The notes under the pieces: generated by a model
What the model was told of the DNA's origin: nothing
Database searches by the model: none
Seen by the model: only the letters and a program-made list of their open reading frames with translations
In this document: positions 43,620 to 52,338 of the stretch, piece after piece
Position numbering within the stretch: position 1 is the stretch's first letter
How the letters are laid out: the number at the start of each line of letters is the position of its first letter
Assembly: GCA_001804785.1 (NCBI GenBank)
Contig: MHBG01000010.1
Span: 39,965 to 103,964, forward strand
Direction of reading: 5' to 3'
Length of the DNA: 64,000 nucleotides
From: Lentisphaerae bacterium GWF2_45_14
GTDB taxonomy: Bacteria > Verrucomicrobiota > Lentisphaeria > Victivallales > GWF2-45-14
Made by a program: the position numbers and the translations under genes

Positions 43620-46600
43620 TTACTTCACGCCTCGTGCCGTTATGGCAAGTACTCCGTAGGAAATATAGGAGCCTGAACTTTCGATTTTCACCGTTTTAAT
43701 TGGGACATTGGGATTTGGGTTGACCCATTCATACTGGTAAAGTGCTATATCCTCAGCCAAGTTTTTATTTTTGGCCGCCGGAGTCTTTCCTTCAAGCAGC
43801 GAACGGGAATCTATGACATACTTGGAAAAAACACCATTCATATTCATTGAATCGTAATTCCATGGAGACAGGTTCCAGCCGAAAAGCGCGCTAAAAGTTT
43901 CAGTTTTCCCGTCTTCGTAAAAAACTGTATATTTAGCGACCAATGTGCCTTTCAAAGGATCAGCGTAATTTTTTCTGTCCATGGCGACGCTTCGGTCCGC
44001 GTCAGCCAGATCCGCGGCATGGAGAAGAATCAAGCTTCCGGTTTTCATCTCGATTTTCAACTCCGCGGATTCTTTTTTTAATTTGTTGAATTTTATAAAT
44101 GCAGTTTCCCCGTCTTTCATGGCAAATTTTACAGGAATTCCGGAAATACTTTCAATATTTAAATCTAATTGGGACAAGTCTTTTTCAGGGCCGCAGTCAA
44201 ACCACCCGTGACCATCGCCAGCCTCCTTATCCATGACAGTGTCATTAATGGCCGCAGACAAATCAATGGTCTTGAATTGGTTGTTCGCGTGAGGCGAAGG
44301 TTTTCTGCTCCAATTGTGCATCAGCCAGTTTCCGTAGATCTTTGTATATTTTATCCAGCTTGAATTGTCGTCGTCCAAAAAATTATTCCATGCTGAATTC
44401 GCATAAAGGGTCTGCGCCATCGGGCCGTACGAGCCCTGTGATTTGCAGCGGGAATCACTTAACCACCAATAGTATGTCCAGATAAGGAACATTTGTCCTG
44501 AGACCATGTTTTCATTCAGACGGCTCAGGTGATATCCGGTAGGTGTCTTCCAGTTTTCAAGGCCTAGTTTTTCGAACCGCGGGATGCTCTGGTAATCACT
44601 CAAAGACCAGTGTCCCATTATCATGTTTTTAGGCACCTGGTCGCGAATCTCAACGCATTTGAATTCATTAAGGCCATTATGCTCCTCGATCATCATGTCG
44701 GACCACATGATTGGTTTGATGTTTTTCTCTTTCATGTATTCGGAAATTTTTTTGATGTGATCTATGTATATCTTATTTTTAGGTATCTCCTTGCAGTATT
44801 TACAGCGTTTTTCTTCCGGAGTCGCTCCAGTCTTCCATCGGGCTTCATCTAACTGGACTATAAAATGGGTCGGTTTGTATTCAGGGTTCTCACTGCAGAG
44901 CTTGAGCATTTCATCGTAAAAACCAAAGAGTATTTTGTAGGAATCTGGATGTTTTGTGCAGAGTGTCGCCAGGTCGCCGTCTTCCCTGAGATGTGCGTAT
45001 TCATTTTTGCGGAGAAGCCATTCCATGTGACCGAGTGATTGGATTGAGGGCATTACCGGGACGTAATTGCTGTGCAGGAATCGCATCACATGTCTGAAAT
45101 CATCAGTGGACCATTGCGGCCCTTCCCCAAAGCCGGGGGAGTTCTGCCATTTATAATAATCGTCGGTCTCAATAAAATAGCCGTTATACCTGAAGTTCAA
45201 GGGAACAGCTGCCAGTACCTTTTCATATAACGCTACATCATACTTGTTTTGGGGCATGTATCCTCTCATATGATGAAACCAGTATCTGATTTCAGAATCG
45301 GGCCAATCGACCACTTTTAGATTGCATACCTGAGGAGCTGCTGTCGATTCTGATGTGACTTTTACAAGATCGAGCAAGGCATTAACTCCATATAAAACGC
45401 CTCGTTTTTCTTTGGCCGTTATAAATATTCTGTCACTGGTTATAAGCAGAAGGAAGCCGTCGTGCTTGACTTTTTTTAAATCGTCCTGAAGTTTATTTTC
45501 ACTGACAATATTTTTTGCCGTTTGTGACGCCATGTTCAAATCTATTATTATTCGCGCATCTTCAGGGATTTGTGTTTTTTCAAAAGAAATGTTGAAAAAT
45601 GTCTTTATATCTTCTTCCAGTTTTTTCCCGCATAAACCTATTTCTTCCGATGCGAGGAAATATTTTATTCCCGGCTTTATGTCAAAGAATCCTTCGCTTT
45701 TTTGCAATATTTTGGGTTCTGGAAACAAGGATACACTATTTACCGGCAATGGCTTCCAGTCATCCATGGCCTGTTCGCTGATACGGCCCTCCATGTAGTT
45801 TACTATGTTTTCGGCATTGTCATAAACGGTGAGGCTGAACGGGAAGTAACCCGTTTTCTTGACAGGGAACAGAAAGGGGTATTCAAAATTTCCGGATGGA
45901 AAGTTCCCGCTTTTACACAAGAGTCTTTCCTCGCCGCTTGGCGTATACAACTTGAATTTATAGCTCGTTTTATCAGGCGCTGTTCCGGCCAATACGTACT
46001 TTCCCTTTCCGGCAAAACCCAAAACATTTTTATCTGTTTGACCTATGGCTTTTTTCCCGTTTGTTATGAATATCGCGCCAAAATCGGGGACGGCGTCCCA
46101 TTTTGGTGTTGTCCAGCCACTGCGCTCCCTCATTTTATCCCCGTCATAAGTGGTACGTGTAGCATTAAAGCCCATTGCAAAAGGTGCTTTTTCCTTTATC
46201 CCCAACGTTTTCCACGGCAAAAACAATTCCGCTTCCCAGCGGTCGTCAAATTTTTTCGCGGCAACCTTTAGTTCTCCATCACGATCCCCAAAATTTTCAA
46301 TTCCTGTTTTTCCCTTGGCGTTTATGGCATATTTCTTCATGCCATTTTTTACCATTTTCCGTTCAGTGTCAAAGTAAAATTCTACGCATTCGTCCTCCCA
46401 TATTTTAACGGAATCTTCGGTGAAATCAGCTTTCAGTTTGTTCATGTCTTTTTTGAAGCAACGGGCGGCGCAGTAAACGCCATTGTCGTTCCACGATAAA
46501 AATATTTCAGTGCCGTCTTCGGGCTGTTTGCTTCCACATATTTCAGCATCTTGGGTATTGAACAGCGAAAGCCCCAGCTTGGAGGATGTCGAAGATTCTT

Positions 46601-47276
46601 TATCATCGATCTCCCCATCAATCTTGAATTCTGCACATGGTGCGACGGGCAGTTTTTTAATAGAGGAGCGCAATATTCCAGGAAGTATTCTGTAAGAGCA
46701 AAGCATTCCTACTTCACCGATTTCAAAAACGCCTGATCCCTTGAATGTAAAGGAGATCCCTTTCAGCTTTTCTATGTTGAACTGGTGATTTTGCTTGTTC
46801 CAGCCCGTGAGCCGAAGCCTTGAAATATGCCACTTTCCGTCATTTTCAAGGCCTATGGCATTTGAGAAAGAATCATTTCCTTCCCCATCCTGACAGGAAT
46901 AGATCATTTTTGCCTGGCCTTTGAAATTTGAAGTCCTGTACCATATGTAAAAGCCAGTGACGGGATTTTCATTCCATTTCGCCTCCAGACTGGAGAATAG
47001 TTTTTGATTTGACAAAGTCGCAAGGGCGTCTTTTAAGGTGATTCTCATAAGCCACGGGAATTTGTCGCCCACACTGTCACGCACCTCCGCGTCTATTTTG
47101 CCACCGCCCCACGGATTCGCGGACCAGTCATTGCGTGATTGCGCATCTTTAAAGTCGATCAGTGGAATTTCAGAACATTCATTTTCTTCCACGTTTTTCG
47201 CCGCTTTGCTGTCCGCTAAAGCCAGTGCCTGTAACAGTAATGCCGCCATGCAAATCAACCCCAGTTTCCGCGTCAT
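43620..47276 (-). CDS. Secreted CBM9 - GH20-like beta-N-acetylhexosaminidase
   Basis: 1218 residues from the ATG at 47276, which has AAGGAG 8 bp upstream and starts a signal peptide (LGLICMAALLLQALALA). An N-terminal beta-sandwich (about 40-200) is followed by a CBM9-type domain (about 215-410: IFLSWNDNGVYCAARCF, DECVEFYFDTER, WEAELFLPWKTLGI). A GH20b-like domain (NALLDLVKVTS) precedes a TIM barrel with HFIVQLDEARW, whose Asp-Glu pair matches the GH20 catalytic dyad, and IKPIMWSDMM. A galactose-binding-like end follows. It likely removes terminal hexosamines outside the cytoplasm. Its ATG overlaps the upstream gene's stop by 4 bp. Confidence 0.83.
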   Translation of the reverse strand: MTRKLGLICMAALLLQALALADSKAAKNVEENECSEIPLIDFKDAQSRNDWSANPWGGGKIDAEVRDSVGDKFPWLMRITLKDALATLSNQKLFSSLEAKWNENPVTGFYIWYRTSNFKGQAKMIYSCQDGEGNDSFSNAIGLENDGKWHISRLRLTGWNKQNHQFNIEKLKGISFTFKGSGVFEIGEVGMLCSYRILPGILRSSIKKLPVAPCAEFKIDGEIDDKESSTSSKLGLSLFNTQDAEICGSKQPEDGTEIFLSWNDNGVYCAARCFKKDMNKLKADFTEDSVKIWEDECVEFYFDTERKMVKNGMKKYAINAKGKTGIENFGDRDGELKVAAKKFDDRWEAELFLPWKTLGIKEKAPFAMGFNATRTTYDGDKMRERSGWTTPKWDAVPDFGAIFITNGKKAIGQTDKNVLGFAGKGKYVLAGTAPDKTSYKFKLYTPSGEERLLCKSGNFPSGNFEYPFLFPVKKTGYFPFSLTVYDNAENIVNYMEGRISEQAMDDWKPLPVNSVSLFPEPKILQKSEGFFDIKPGIKYFLASEEIGLCGKKLEEDIKTFFNISFEKTQIPEDARIIIDLNMASQTAKNIVSENKLQDDLKKVKHDGFLLLITSDRIFITAKEKRGVLYGVNALLDLVKVTSESTAAPQVCNLKVVDWPDSEIRYWFHHMRGYMPQNKYDVALYEKVLAAVPLNFRYNGYFIETDDYYKWQNSPGFGEGPQWSTDDFRHVMRFLHSNYVPVMPSIQSLGHMEWLLRKNEYAHLREDGDLATLCTKHPDSYKILFGFYDEMLKLCSENPEYKPTHFIVQLDEARWKTGATPEEKRCKYCKEIPKNKIYIDHIKKISEYMKEKNIKPIMWSDMMIEEHNGLNEFKCVEIRDQVPKNMIMGHWSLSDYQSIPRFEKLGLENWKTPTGYHLSRLNENMVSGQMFLIWTYYWWLSDSRCKSQGSYGPMAQTLYANSAWNNFLDDDNSSWIKYTKIYGNWLMHNWSRKPSPHANNQFKTIDLSAAINDTVMDKEAGDGHGWFDCGPEKDLSQLDLNIESISGIPVKFAMKDGETAFIKFNKLKKESAELKIEMKTGSLILLHAADLADADRSVAMDRKNYADPLKGTLVAKYTVFYEDGKTETFSALFGWNLSPWNYDSMNMNGVFSKYVIDSRSLLEGKTPAAKNKNLAEDIALYQYEWVNPNPNVPIKTVKIESSGSYISYGVLAITARGVK

Positions 47277-48523
47277 AAAACTTTCTCCTTTGCCTTCCGT
47301 AACCATACAGGATTACTTATTAATGTTTCTTTTTGATCTTTATTTTCTCCATTCCCGCTCACGATGACCCTCAAATATTTAGCATCATCGCCGAGGTCCA
47401 AGTCTATTTCAGTTTTGAAGGAATTTTTAAGAGGGCATGCGGACCACAAAACTTTTCCTGAGACAATGATACATATTTTTGAAATTGGGACGTTCATTCG
47501 GATTGCAAGATTGACATTGACTCGTTTTTTGGGACCAAGAGATAGTTCATCTCCTATTTCCGCGCCGTTAACGGTTATTTCCATTTTGGGGAAATCTTTT
47601 TTCTTGATGCGCCCATAATTGTTTTCAATGCCTTTTGCTATCCATTCCCAGACTTTTCCCGAAGCCTCTTTTCTGGATATGCGTTCTCCCAGGGAAAACC
47701 ATGGAGTAAATCCGTTTCTTTCAGGAAGAATCCCCTTTTCTCCAAGCGCCCGCCATATGTCTGGGTGAAAAGTTCCGGATAGATAACTTTTTCCCGCATA
47801 AAGTGCTTCTGTCAATTTTCCTGCATCGGGGGTTCCTTCTATTCGAACAACGTTCCTCATGGCGCTGGCGCACCACAAGTCACCCTGGTGACTGTCGCTG
47901 CCTGTGGTTAAAACAATCCGTTTTCCCATAGACAGCATGTAGTCCCACCAGGAAAGCCATTTTCTGTCGTCCGCCGGTTCAACCGATTCCAGATTGTTGA
48001 CTAGTTCCAGCGAATTCAAATTAGGTAATTCCGGCAATATTTGCCATGGACTTTTATCGTCGCTCACATGGGCCATGCTTAATTGCCCCCGTGTACTTTT
48101 TGAGCACAAGTTCCATATGTCTGGCCACCATTTTTCTTTAAGGTCTTTTTCTTTTGGCAAACTGCTTTTTGTCAATGGCCTTATGAGAATATGATGGTCA
48201 AAATATCTGTTAAGTGTCCATGGGCCGGGCTTGAATTGCAGACCGAATTCGGCTCCGGGAATGACCAAATGTTTTGTGGAGCAAGCACTTTTGCACTGAG
48301 ATAAATATTCGTCCACCGTTTCAGGCAAAAGACAGTGTCCGTCGTTTAATTCCTGGTATGGATTCATGTAACGGCCTTGAGGCATTTGTGCAAAGACATG
48401 GTCGGTCTGGAAGCGGAAATCTATTTCGTATTCTTCATATAATTGTGTGAGTTCTTTTATGCTGTGAAAACCATCGCTGAAATTGCTGTGACAATGGCCT
48501 TCGCCCCACAACCATTTTTTCAT
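47273..48523 (-). CDS. PHP/CehA-McbA-type metallohydrolase
   Basis: 416 residues, no signal peptide. PHP metal-binding motifs are in order: GEGHCHSNFSDG (HxH), FQTDHVF, VIPGAEFGL, MAHVSDD and TTGSDSHQGD. These build a trinuclear or dinuclear metal site. After about residue 310 there is a beta-sandwich with no motif. CehA-type members hydrolyse esters or phosphates; here a sugar or lipid-linked substrate is possible. Start and stop overlap both neighbours by 4 bp (ATGA), so the three genes form a tightly coupled operon with the TIM-barrel protein and the CBM9-GH20 protein. Confidence 0.8.
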   Translation of the reverse strand: MKKWLWGEGHCHSNFSDGFHSIKELTQLYEEYEIDFRFQTDHVFAQMPQGRYMNPYQELNDGHCLLPETVDEYLSQCKSACSTKHLVIPGAEFGLQFKPGPWTLNRYFDHHILIRPLTKSSLPKEKDLKEKWWPDIWNLCSKSTRGQLSMAHVSDDKSPWQILPELPNLNSLELVNNLESVEPADDRKWLSWWDYMLSMGKRIVLTTGSDSHQGDLWCASAMRNVVRIEGTPDAGKLTEALYAGKSYLSGTFHPDIWRALGEKGILPERNGFTPWFSLGERISRKEASGKVWEWIAKGIENNYGRIKKKDFPKMEITVNGAEIGDELSLGPKKRVNVNLAIRMNVPISKICIIVSGKVLWSACPLKNSFKTEIDLDLGDDAKYLRVIVSGNGENKDQKETLISNPVWLRKAKEKVL

Positions 48524-49404
48524 ATGAGGAATTCCTTAAATTGTTTTTCTAAAACCTGCCTGAAATAGCCGAAGAAATACTCAAGTCCATCCCACTTGAA
48601 CTCAAGGGTCATAATGAATTTTGGGGGACTATCTTTGAGCAATGCTTTAAATACAGAGTCAAAATCTATATCACCTTTTCCTGGCGGCAGATGCTCGTCG
48701 CCTTTTGAAAGATGATTGTCGTGCAGGTGAATATTTTTAAAGCAGTCGCGCTCGGCTTCCGTAAATTCGGGAAGGCTCTTGTACTTTCTGTATTTACCAT
48801 CTTTGTTGCCCTCCAGATTTGCGTGTCCGGTGTCGTAAGTCATTGCAAAGAACGGTGAATGTATTTCTCTCACCATGTCCGCGCAGTCTTCAAACGACAG
48901 CCTGTCTCCGTTTTCGATTGTCAGCACGACCCCCAATTCCCTTGCTTTTTCTGCCAGTCGAGAATAGGAGTCGAGCCAAATTTCCCATTCCTCTTTCTTG
49001 GACAGGATATCCAAGGTACCAAAGCGGGGATGAGTGGTTACGTACTCCATTGACAACTGCGAGGCAATTTCAAGGGAAAGTACCATTTGTCTATAGGATT
49101 CGTCCCTGATTCCAGGGTTCAGCGATGCCAAATTCACAAAAGCAAAAGGAATATGCGCTCCCTTGTGCGGAAAAGGAGCCAGAGCTTCTTTCATCTCCGC
49201 TATTAACTTGCTGTCGTAATCCCAGGGGCCGATATTCTGGCGTTTACGAGGGGGGTGCCCTGTCATAAAAACCTCCACGCTATTTATCAGGCCCTTATTC
49301 AGGTACTCATAAGCGGCTCTGACCGCGTCCGTCGGACTATCGATACTTGAATCGCAGCACCCGGACAGCGACAGCCCCAGGTTGACATGGTCTAGTATAT
49401 TCAT
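48520..49404 (-). CDS. Sugar phosphate isomerase/epimerase-like TIM-barrel protein
   Basis: 294 residues from the ATG at 49404, which has AAGGA 7 bp upstream; the longer frame would run into the pseudopilin gene's stop. Metal-binding segments are VVLTIENGDRLSFEDC, FAMTYDTGHANLEGN, NIHLHDNHLSKGDEHLPPGKGDIDF and FIMTLEFKWDGLEY. HLPPGKGDIDF is typical of the endonuclease-4-like isomerases. It is 14 bp after the first pseudopilin gene. The first ~55 bp of this gene recur as truncated copies at 50.3 and 51.2 kb. Confidence 0.83.
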   Translation of the reverse strand: MNILDHVNLGLSLSGCCDSSIDSPTDAVRAAYEYLNKGLINSVEVFMTGHPPRKRQNIGPWDYDSKLIAEMKEALAPFPHKGAHIPFAFVNLASLNPGIRDESYRQMVLSLEIASQLSMEYVTTHPRFGTLDILSKKEEWEIWLDSYSRLAEKARELGVVLTIENGDRLSFEDCADMVREIHSPFFAMTYDTGHANLEGNKDGKYRKYKSLPEFTEAERDCFKNIHLHDNHLSKGDEHLPPGKGDIDFDSVFKALLKDSPPKFIMTLEFKWDGLEYFFGYFRQVLEKQFKEFLI

Positions 49405-49418
49405 CTTGTTTCCTTGTA

Positions 49419-50045
49419 CTAATTCCAGCTTAACGATTCGCGCCATATATTCGGAGGCCCGCCATAAAAAGACTGCTCAGTGATATTTTTCCCGGCAACA
49501 TGCCCGTCCAGCCAAAGGATGTTTGCCTTTGTTGAATGACGGAATGCTATGTTGTTGGTGTCCATGCCTAGCGAGCAATCATCCGCCGCATCCGGACTCC
49601 TGTCAGCAAGAAGCAGAATTGTAGATGGACGAGTGGATTTTGAGGGGGGAAAAAAACGAAGATAGTAGTTCATGCCAAAACTGTAATAATTGTCTGCGTC
49701 TCTATATGTTGGGCATCTGAATACCGGCATATAGCGGTAGTCGTACCTTGTTTTGATGTCATCTTTCATTATAATCGACACGAAATATTCCCATTGATAG
49801 TACGACCCGTCCCATAAAATGTTAACAGTCGGCAGCACCTTGTAGTCATTTGCATATAGGTGCATGGCCAAACCGCACTGCTTAAGATTGTTCATACATT
49901 GCATTTCTCTTGCCTTCTCTTTTGCTTTGTTCAAAGCTGGCAACAGCATGCTTGCAAGGATTGCAATTATAGAAATTACAACGAGCAGTTCTATTAATGT
50001 GAAAGACCTGTTCGACAACGACTTCCGTCTTTCCTTGCGGACCAT
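49419..50045 (-). CDS. Type II secretion-like pseudopilin, H-x9-DG family (copy 1)
   Basis: 208 residues. A short basic leader ([14 protein letters not shown]) precedes the prepilin helix [20 protein letters not shown]. The -1 residue is Ser rather than the usual Gly, with the conserved Glu at +5. The C-terminal domain has [16 protein letters not shown] and ends with [10 protein letters not shown], the H-x9-DG-type motif of PVC and Planctomycetes pseudopilins. It is probably exported and anchored by the helix. It differs from copies 2 and 3 at about 25 residues, mainly in the middle. It is 14 bp upstream of the TIM-barrel gene and may be co-transcribed. Confidence 0.87.
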   Translation of the reverse strand: MVRKERRKSLSNRSFTLIELLVVISIIAILASMLLPALNKAKEKAREMQCMNNLKQCGLAMHLYANDYKVLPTVNILWDGSYYQWEYFVSIIMKDDIKTRYDYRYMPVFRCPTYRDADNYYSFGMNYYLRFFPPSKSTRPSTILLLADRSPDAADDCSLGMDTNNIAFRHSTKANILWLDGHVAGKNITEQSFYGGPPNIWRESLSWN

Positions 50046-50228
50046 TCGCTTTCCTTTCGATGTGCATTATTATGTGCGAAAATCAATAAGGACCAATTTC
50101 TCTCGCACCCTTCAATCTTATACGAAGAAGACCTTCCTGTCAAGGGGACTGGCTCTAAAAGGAAGTAAAAAGAAATAAAACCGTACCTTTTGTTTGATTT
50201 ATCATAAATTTTTATATAATAAAACCAC

Positions 50229-50306
50229 TCACGGTATCCTTGTCAGTCTTAAATCGCAACACCCGGACAGCGACAGCCCCAGGTTGACATGGTCTAGTAT
50301 ATTCAT
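50229..50306 (-). pseudogene. 5' remnant of the TIM-barrel gene (first copy)
   Basis: The ATG at 50306 and the following 17 codons (MNILDHVNLGLSLSGCCD) repeat the start of the TIM-barrel gene at 49404, then the frame runs into unrelated sequence (LRLTRIP) and stops. The remnant includes the gene's ribosome binding site. It marks the duplication junction and could be translated into a 25-residue peptide. Confidence 0.8.
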
Positions 50307-50320
50307 CTTGTTTCCTTGTA

Positions 50321-50950
50321 CTAATTCCAGCTTAACGACTCGCGCCATATGTTCGGAGGCCCGTCATAAAAAGACTGCTCGGTGATATTTTTTCCGGCAA
50401 CATGCCCGTCCAACCAAAGGATGTTTGCCTTTGTTGAATGACGGAACGCTATGTTGTCAGCACTATTGCCTAGCGAGCAATTATCCGCCGCATCCGGACT
50501 CCTGTCGGCAAGAAGCAGAATTGAAGATGGACGAGAGGATTTTGAGGGGGGAAAAAAACGAAGATAGTAGTTCATCCCGAAGCTGTAATAATTGTCTGCG
50601 TCTCTATAATACATCGGGCACCTGAATACCGGCATATAACGGTAGTCGAGCCTTGTTATGATGTTATCTTTCATCATAATCAACATGAAATATTCCCATT
50701 GATAGTACGACCCGTCCCACAAAATGTTAACAGGAGGCAGCACCTTGTAATCATTTGCATATAGGTGCATGGTCAAACCGCACTGCTTAAGATTGTTCAT
50801 ACATTGCATTTCTCTTGCCTTCTCTTTTGCTTTGTTCAAAGCTGGCAACAGCATGCTTGCAAGGATTGCAATTATAGAAATTACAACGAGCAGTTCTATT
50901 AATGTGAAAGACCTGTTCGACAACGACTTCCGTCTTTCCTTGCGGACCAT
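50321..50950 (-). CDS. Type II secretion-like pseudopilin, H-x9-DG family (copy 2)
   Basis: 209 residues. The N-terminus ([14 protein letters not shown] plus the prepilin helix) and upstream DNA are identical to copy 1, whereas everything from about residue 57 on is identical to copy 3. It is therefore a hybrid, with the switch between positions 50772 and 50910. All features of the family are intact: basic leader, FTLIELLVV helix, [21 protein letters not shown]. The gene is followed by the first remnant of the TIM-barrel gene. One extra Tyr codon relative to copy 1 gives the 905 bp period. Confidence 0.87.
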   Translation of the reverse strand: MVRKERRKSLSNRSFTLIELLVVISIIAILASMLLPALNKAKEKAREMQCMNNLKQCGLTMHLYANDYKVLPPVNILWDGSYYQWEYFMLIMMKDNIITRLDYRYMPVFRCPMYYRDADNYYSFGMNYYLRFFPPSKSSRPSSILLLADRSPDAADNCSLGNSADNIAFRHSTKANILWLDGHVAGKNITEQSFYDGPPNIWRESLSWN

Positions 50951-51133
50951 TCGCTTTCCTTTCGATGTGCATTATTATGTGCGAAAATCAATAAGGACCA
51001 ATTTCTCTCGCACCCTTCAATCTTATACGAAGAAGACCTTCCTGTCAAGGGGACTGGCTCTAAAAGGAAGTAAAAAGAAATAAAACCGTACCTTTTGTTT
51101 GATTTATCATAAATTTTTATATAATAAAACCAC

Positions 51134-51211
51134 TCACGGTATCCTTGTCAGTCTTAAATCGCAACACCCGGACAGCGACAGCCCCAGGTTGACATGGTCT
51201 AGTATATTCAT
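51134..51211 (-). pseudogene. 5' remnant of the TIM-barrel gene (second copy)
   Basis: An exact copy of the remnant at 50229-50306, 905 bp away, again giving MNILDHVNLGLSLSGCCD before leaving homology. Its identity with the first remnant shows that the second duplication is very recent or that the copies are being homogenised. Confidence 0.8.
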
Positions 51212-51225
51212 CTTGTTTCCTTGTA

Positions 51226-51855
51226 CTAATTCCAGCTTAACGACTCGCGCCATATGTTCGGAGGCCCGTCATAAAAAGACTGCTCGGTGATATTTTTTCC
51301 GGCAACATGCCCGTCCAACCAAAGGATGTTTGCCTTTGTTGAATGACGGAACGCTATGTTGTCAGCACTATTGCCTAGCGAGCAATTATCCGCCGCATCC
51401 GGACTCCTGTCGGCAAGAAGCAGAATTGAAGATGGACGAGAGGATTTTGAGGGGGGAAAAAAACGAAGATAGTAGTTCATCCCGAAGCTGTAATAATTGT
51501 CTGCGTCTCTATAATACATCGGGCACCTGAATACCGGCATATAACGGTAGTCGAGCCTTGTTATGATGTTATCTTTCATCATAATCAACATGAAATATTC
51601 CCATTGATAGTACGACCCGTCCCACAAAATGTTAACAGGAGGCAGCACCTTGTAATCATTTGCATATAGGTGCATGGTCAAACCGCACTGCTTAAGATTG
51701 TTCATACATTGCATTTCTCTTGCCTTCTCTTTTGCTTTGTTCAAAGCTGGCAACAGCATGCTTGCAAGGATTGCAATTATAGAAATTACAACGAGCAGTT
51801 CTATTAATGTGAAATACCTGTTCGACAACGACTTCCGTCTTTCCTTGTGGACCAT
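51226..51855 (-). CDS. Type II secretion-like pseudopilin, H-x9-DG family (copy 3)
   Basis: 209 residues, identical to copy 2 except His for Arg at residue 3 and Tyr for Ser at residue 14, the position just before FTLIE. Both changes are in the leader. Its upstream DNA differs from that of copies 1 and 2 at many positions, so this is the older end of the array. The 198 bp upstream contain AT-rich sequence shared with the other copies (TTTTATT-TATAAAA-TTTATGATAAATC on the minus strand), a likely promoter area. Confidence 0.87.
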   Translation of the reverse strand: MVHKERRKSLSNRYFTLIELLVVISIIAILASMLLPALNKAKEKAREMQCMNNLKQCGLTMHLYANDYKVLPPVNILWDGSYYQWEYFMLIMMKDNIITRLDYRYMPVFRCPMYYRDADNYYSFGMNYYLRFFPPSKSSRPSSILLLADRSPDAADNCSLGNSADNIAFRHSTKANILWLDGHVAGKNITEQSFYDGPPNIWRESLSWN

Positions 51856-52053
51856 TTGCTTCCCTTCCGATGTGCATTATTATGCGCGAAAATCAATAAG
51901 AACTAATCCATCATACTCTTAATCTAATACGAAGAAGACCTTCCTGTCAAGGGGATTGGCTCTAAAAGGAAGTAAAAAGAAATAAAACCATACCTTGTGT
52001 TTGATTTATCATAAAATTTTATACAATAAAACCACGTCCAGTATCCTTGAGGT

Positions 52054-52338
52054 TTAGAGAAGGAATTTGACATGTTTGACTTGAGAAAGTTCCGTGCTCA
52101 ATAATTCCATTGAGACCTTGTCTTCAAAATGGACTTTCACGCGCAGAGAAGAAAAGCGGCCTTTACTTGATCCACGGCCTTCTTCAACAGGTGATTCTAT
52201 CGCATGTTTCGCAAGGATTTCCTTTATTTCGGCAAGCGCGCTTTCCTTTTCTTCAGAACTTACGATTATCCTGTAGGTCCAGTCGACAGGAAACTTAAGT
52301 TCCTGCCCTTGAAACGGGTCTGAATTACTGCTTATCAT
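52054..52338 (-). CDS. DUF493/YbeD-like small protein
   Basis: 94 residues from the ATG at 52338, which has AAGGA 6 bp upstream. ELKFPVDWTYRIIV near the start, an alpha helix, then KGRFSSLRVKVHFEDKVSM and LSQVKHVKFLL at the end follow the ACT-like ferredoxin fold of the DUF493 family; the YxS/xVT core resembles YbeD (LipB-region regulator fold). The gene overlaps the end of the HD hydrolase gene by 14 bp, so it is translationally coupled to it. No lipA/lipB is nearby. Function is unknown. Confidence 0.68.
   Translation of the reverse strand: MISSNSDPFQGQELKFPVDWTYRIIVSSEEKESALAEIKEILAKHAIESPVEEGRGSSKGRFSSLRVKVHFEDKVSMELLSTELSQVKHVKFLL

Larger units (their letters stand above)
49351..52045. 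repeat. Three tandem ~0.9 kb repeats carrying pseudopilin genes
   Basis: Each unit holds the first bases of the TIM-barrel gene, a 208-209-codon pseudopilin gene and about 200 bp of upstream sequence. The offset is 902-905 bp. Units 2 (50251-51155) and 3 are identical by eye from 51156 to about 51814, while units 1 and 2 are identical from 49868 to 50250. Unit 3 diverges upstream of its gene. The middle unit therefore looks like a recombinant of the outer two. Confidence 0.93.

Noticed and set aside
49351-52045. Repeats as a CRISPR array or insertion sequence
   Set aside because: The units are ~905 bp, coding, and only three in number; no transposase, terminal inverted repeats or cas genes are present.
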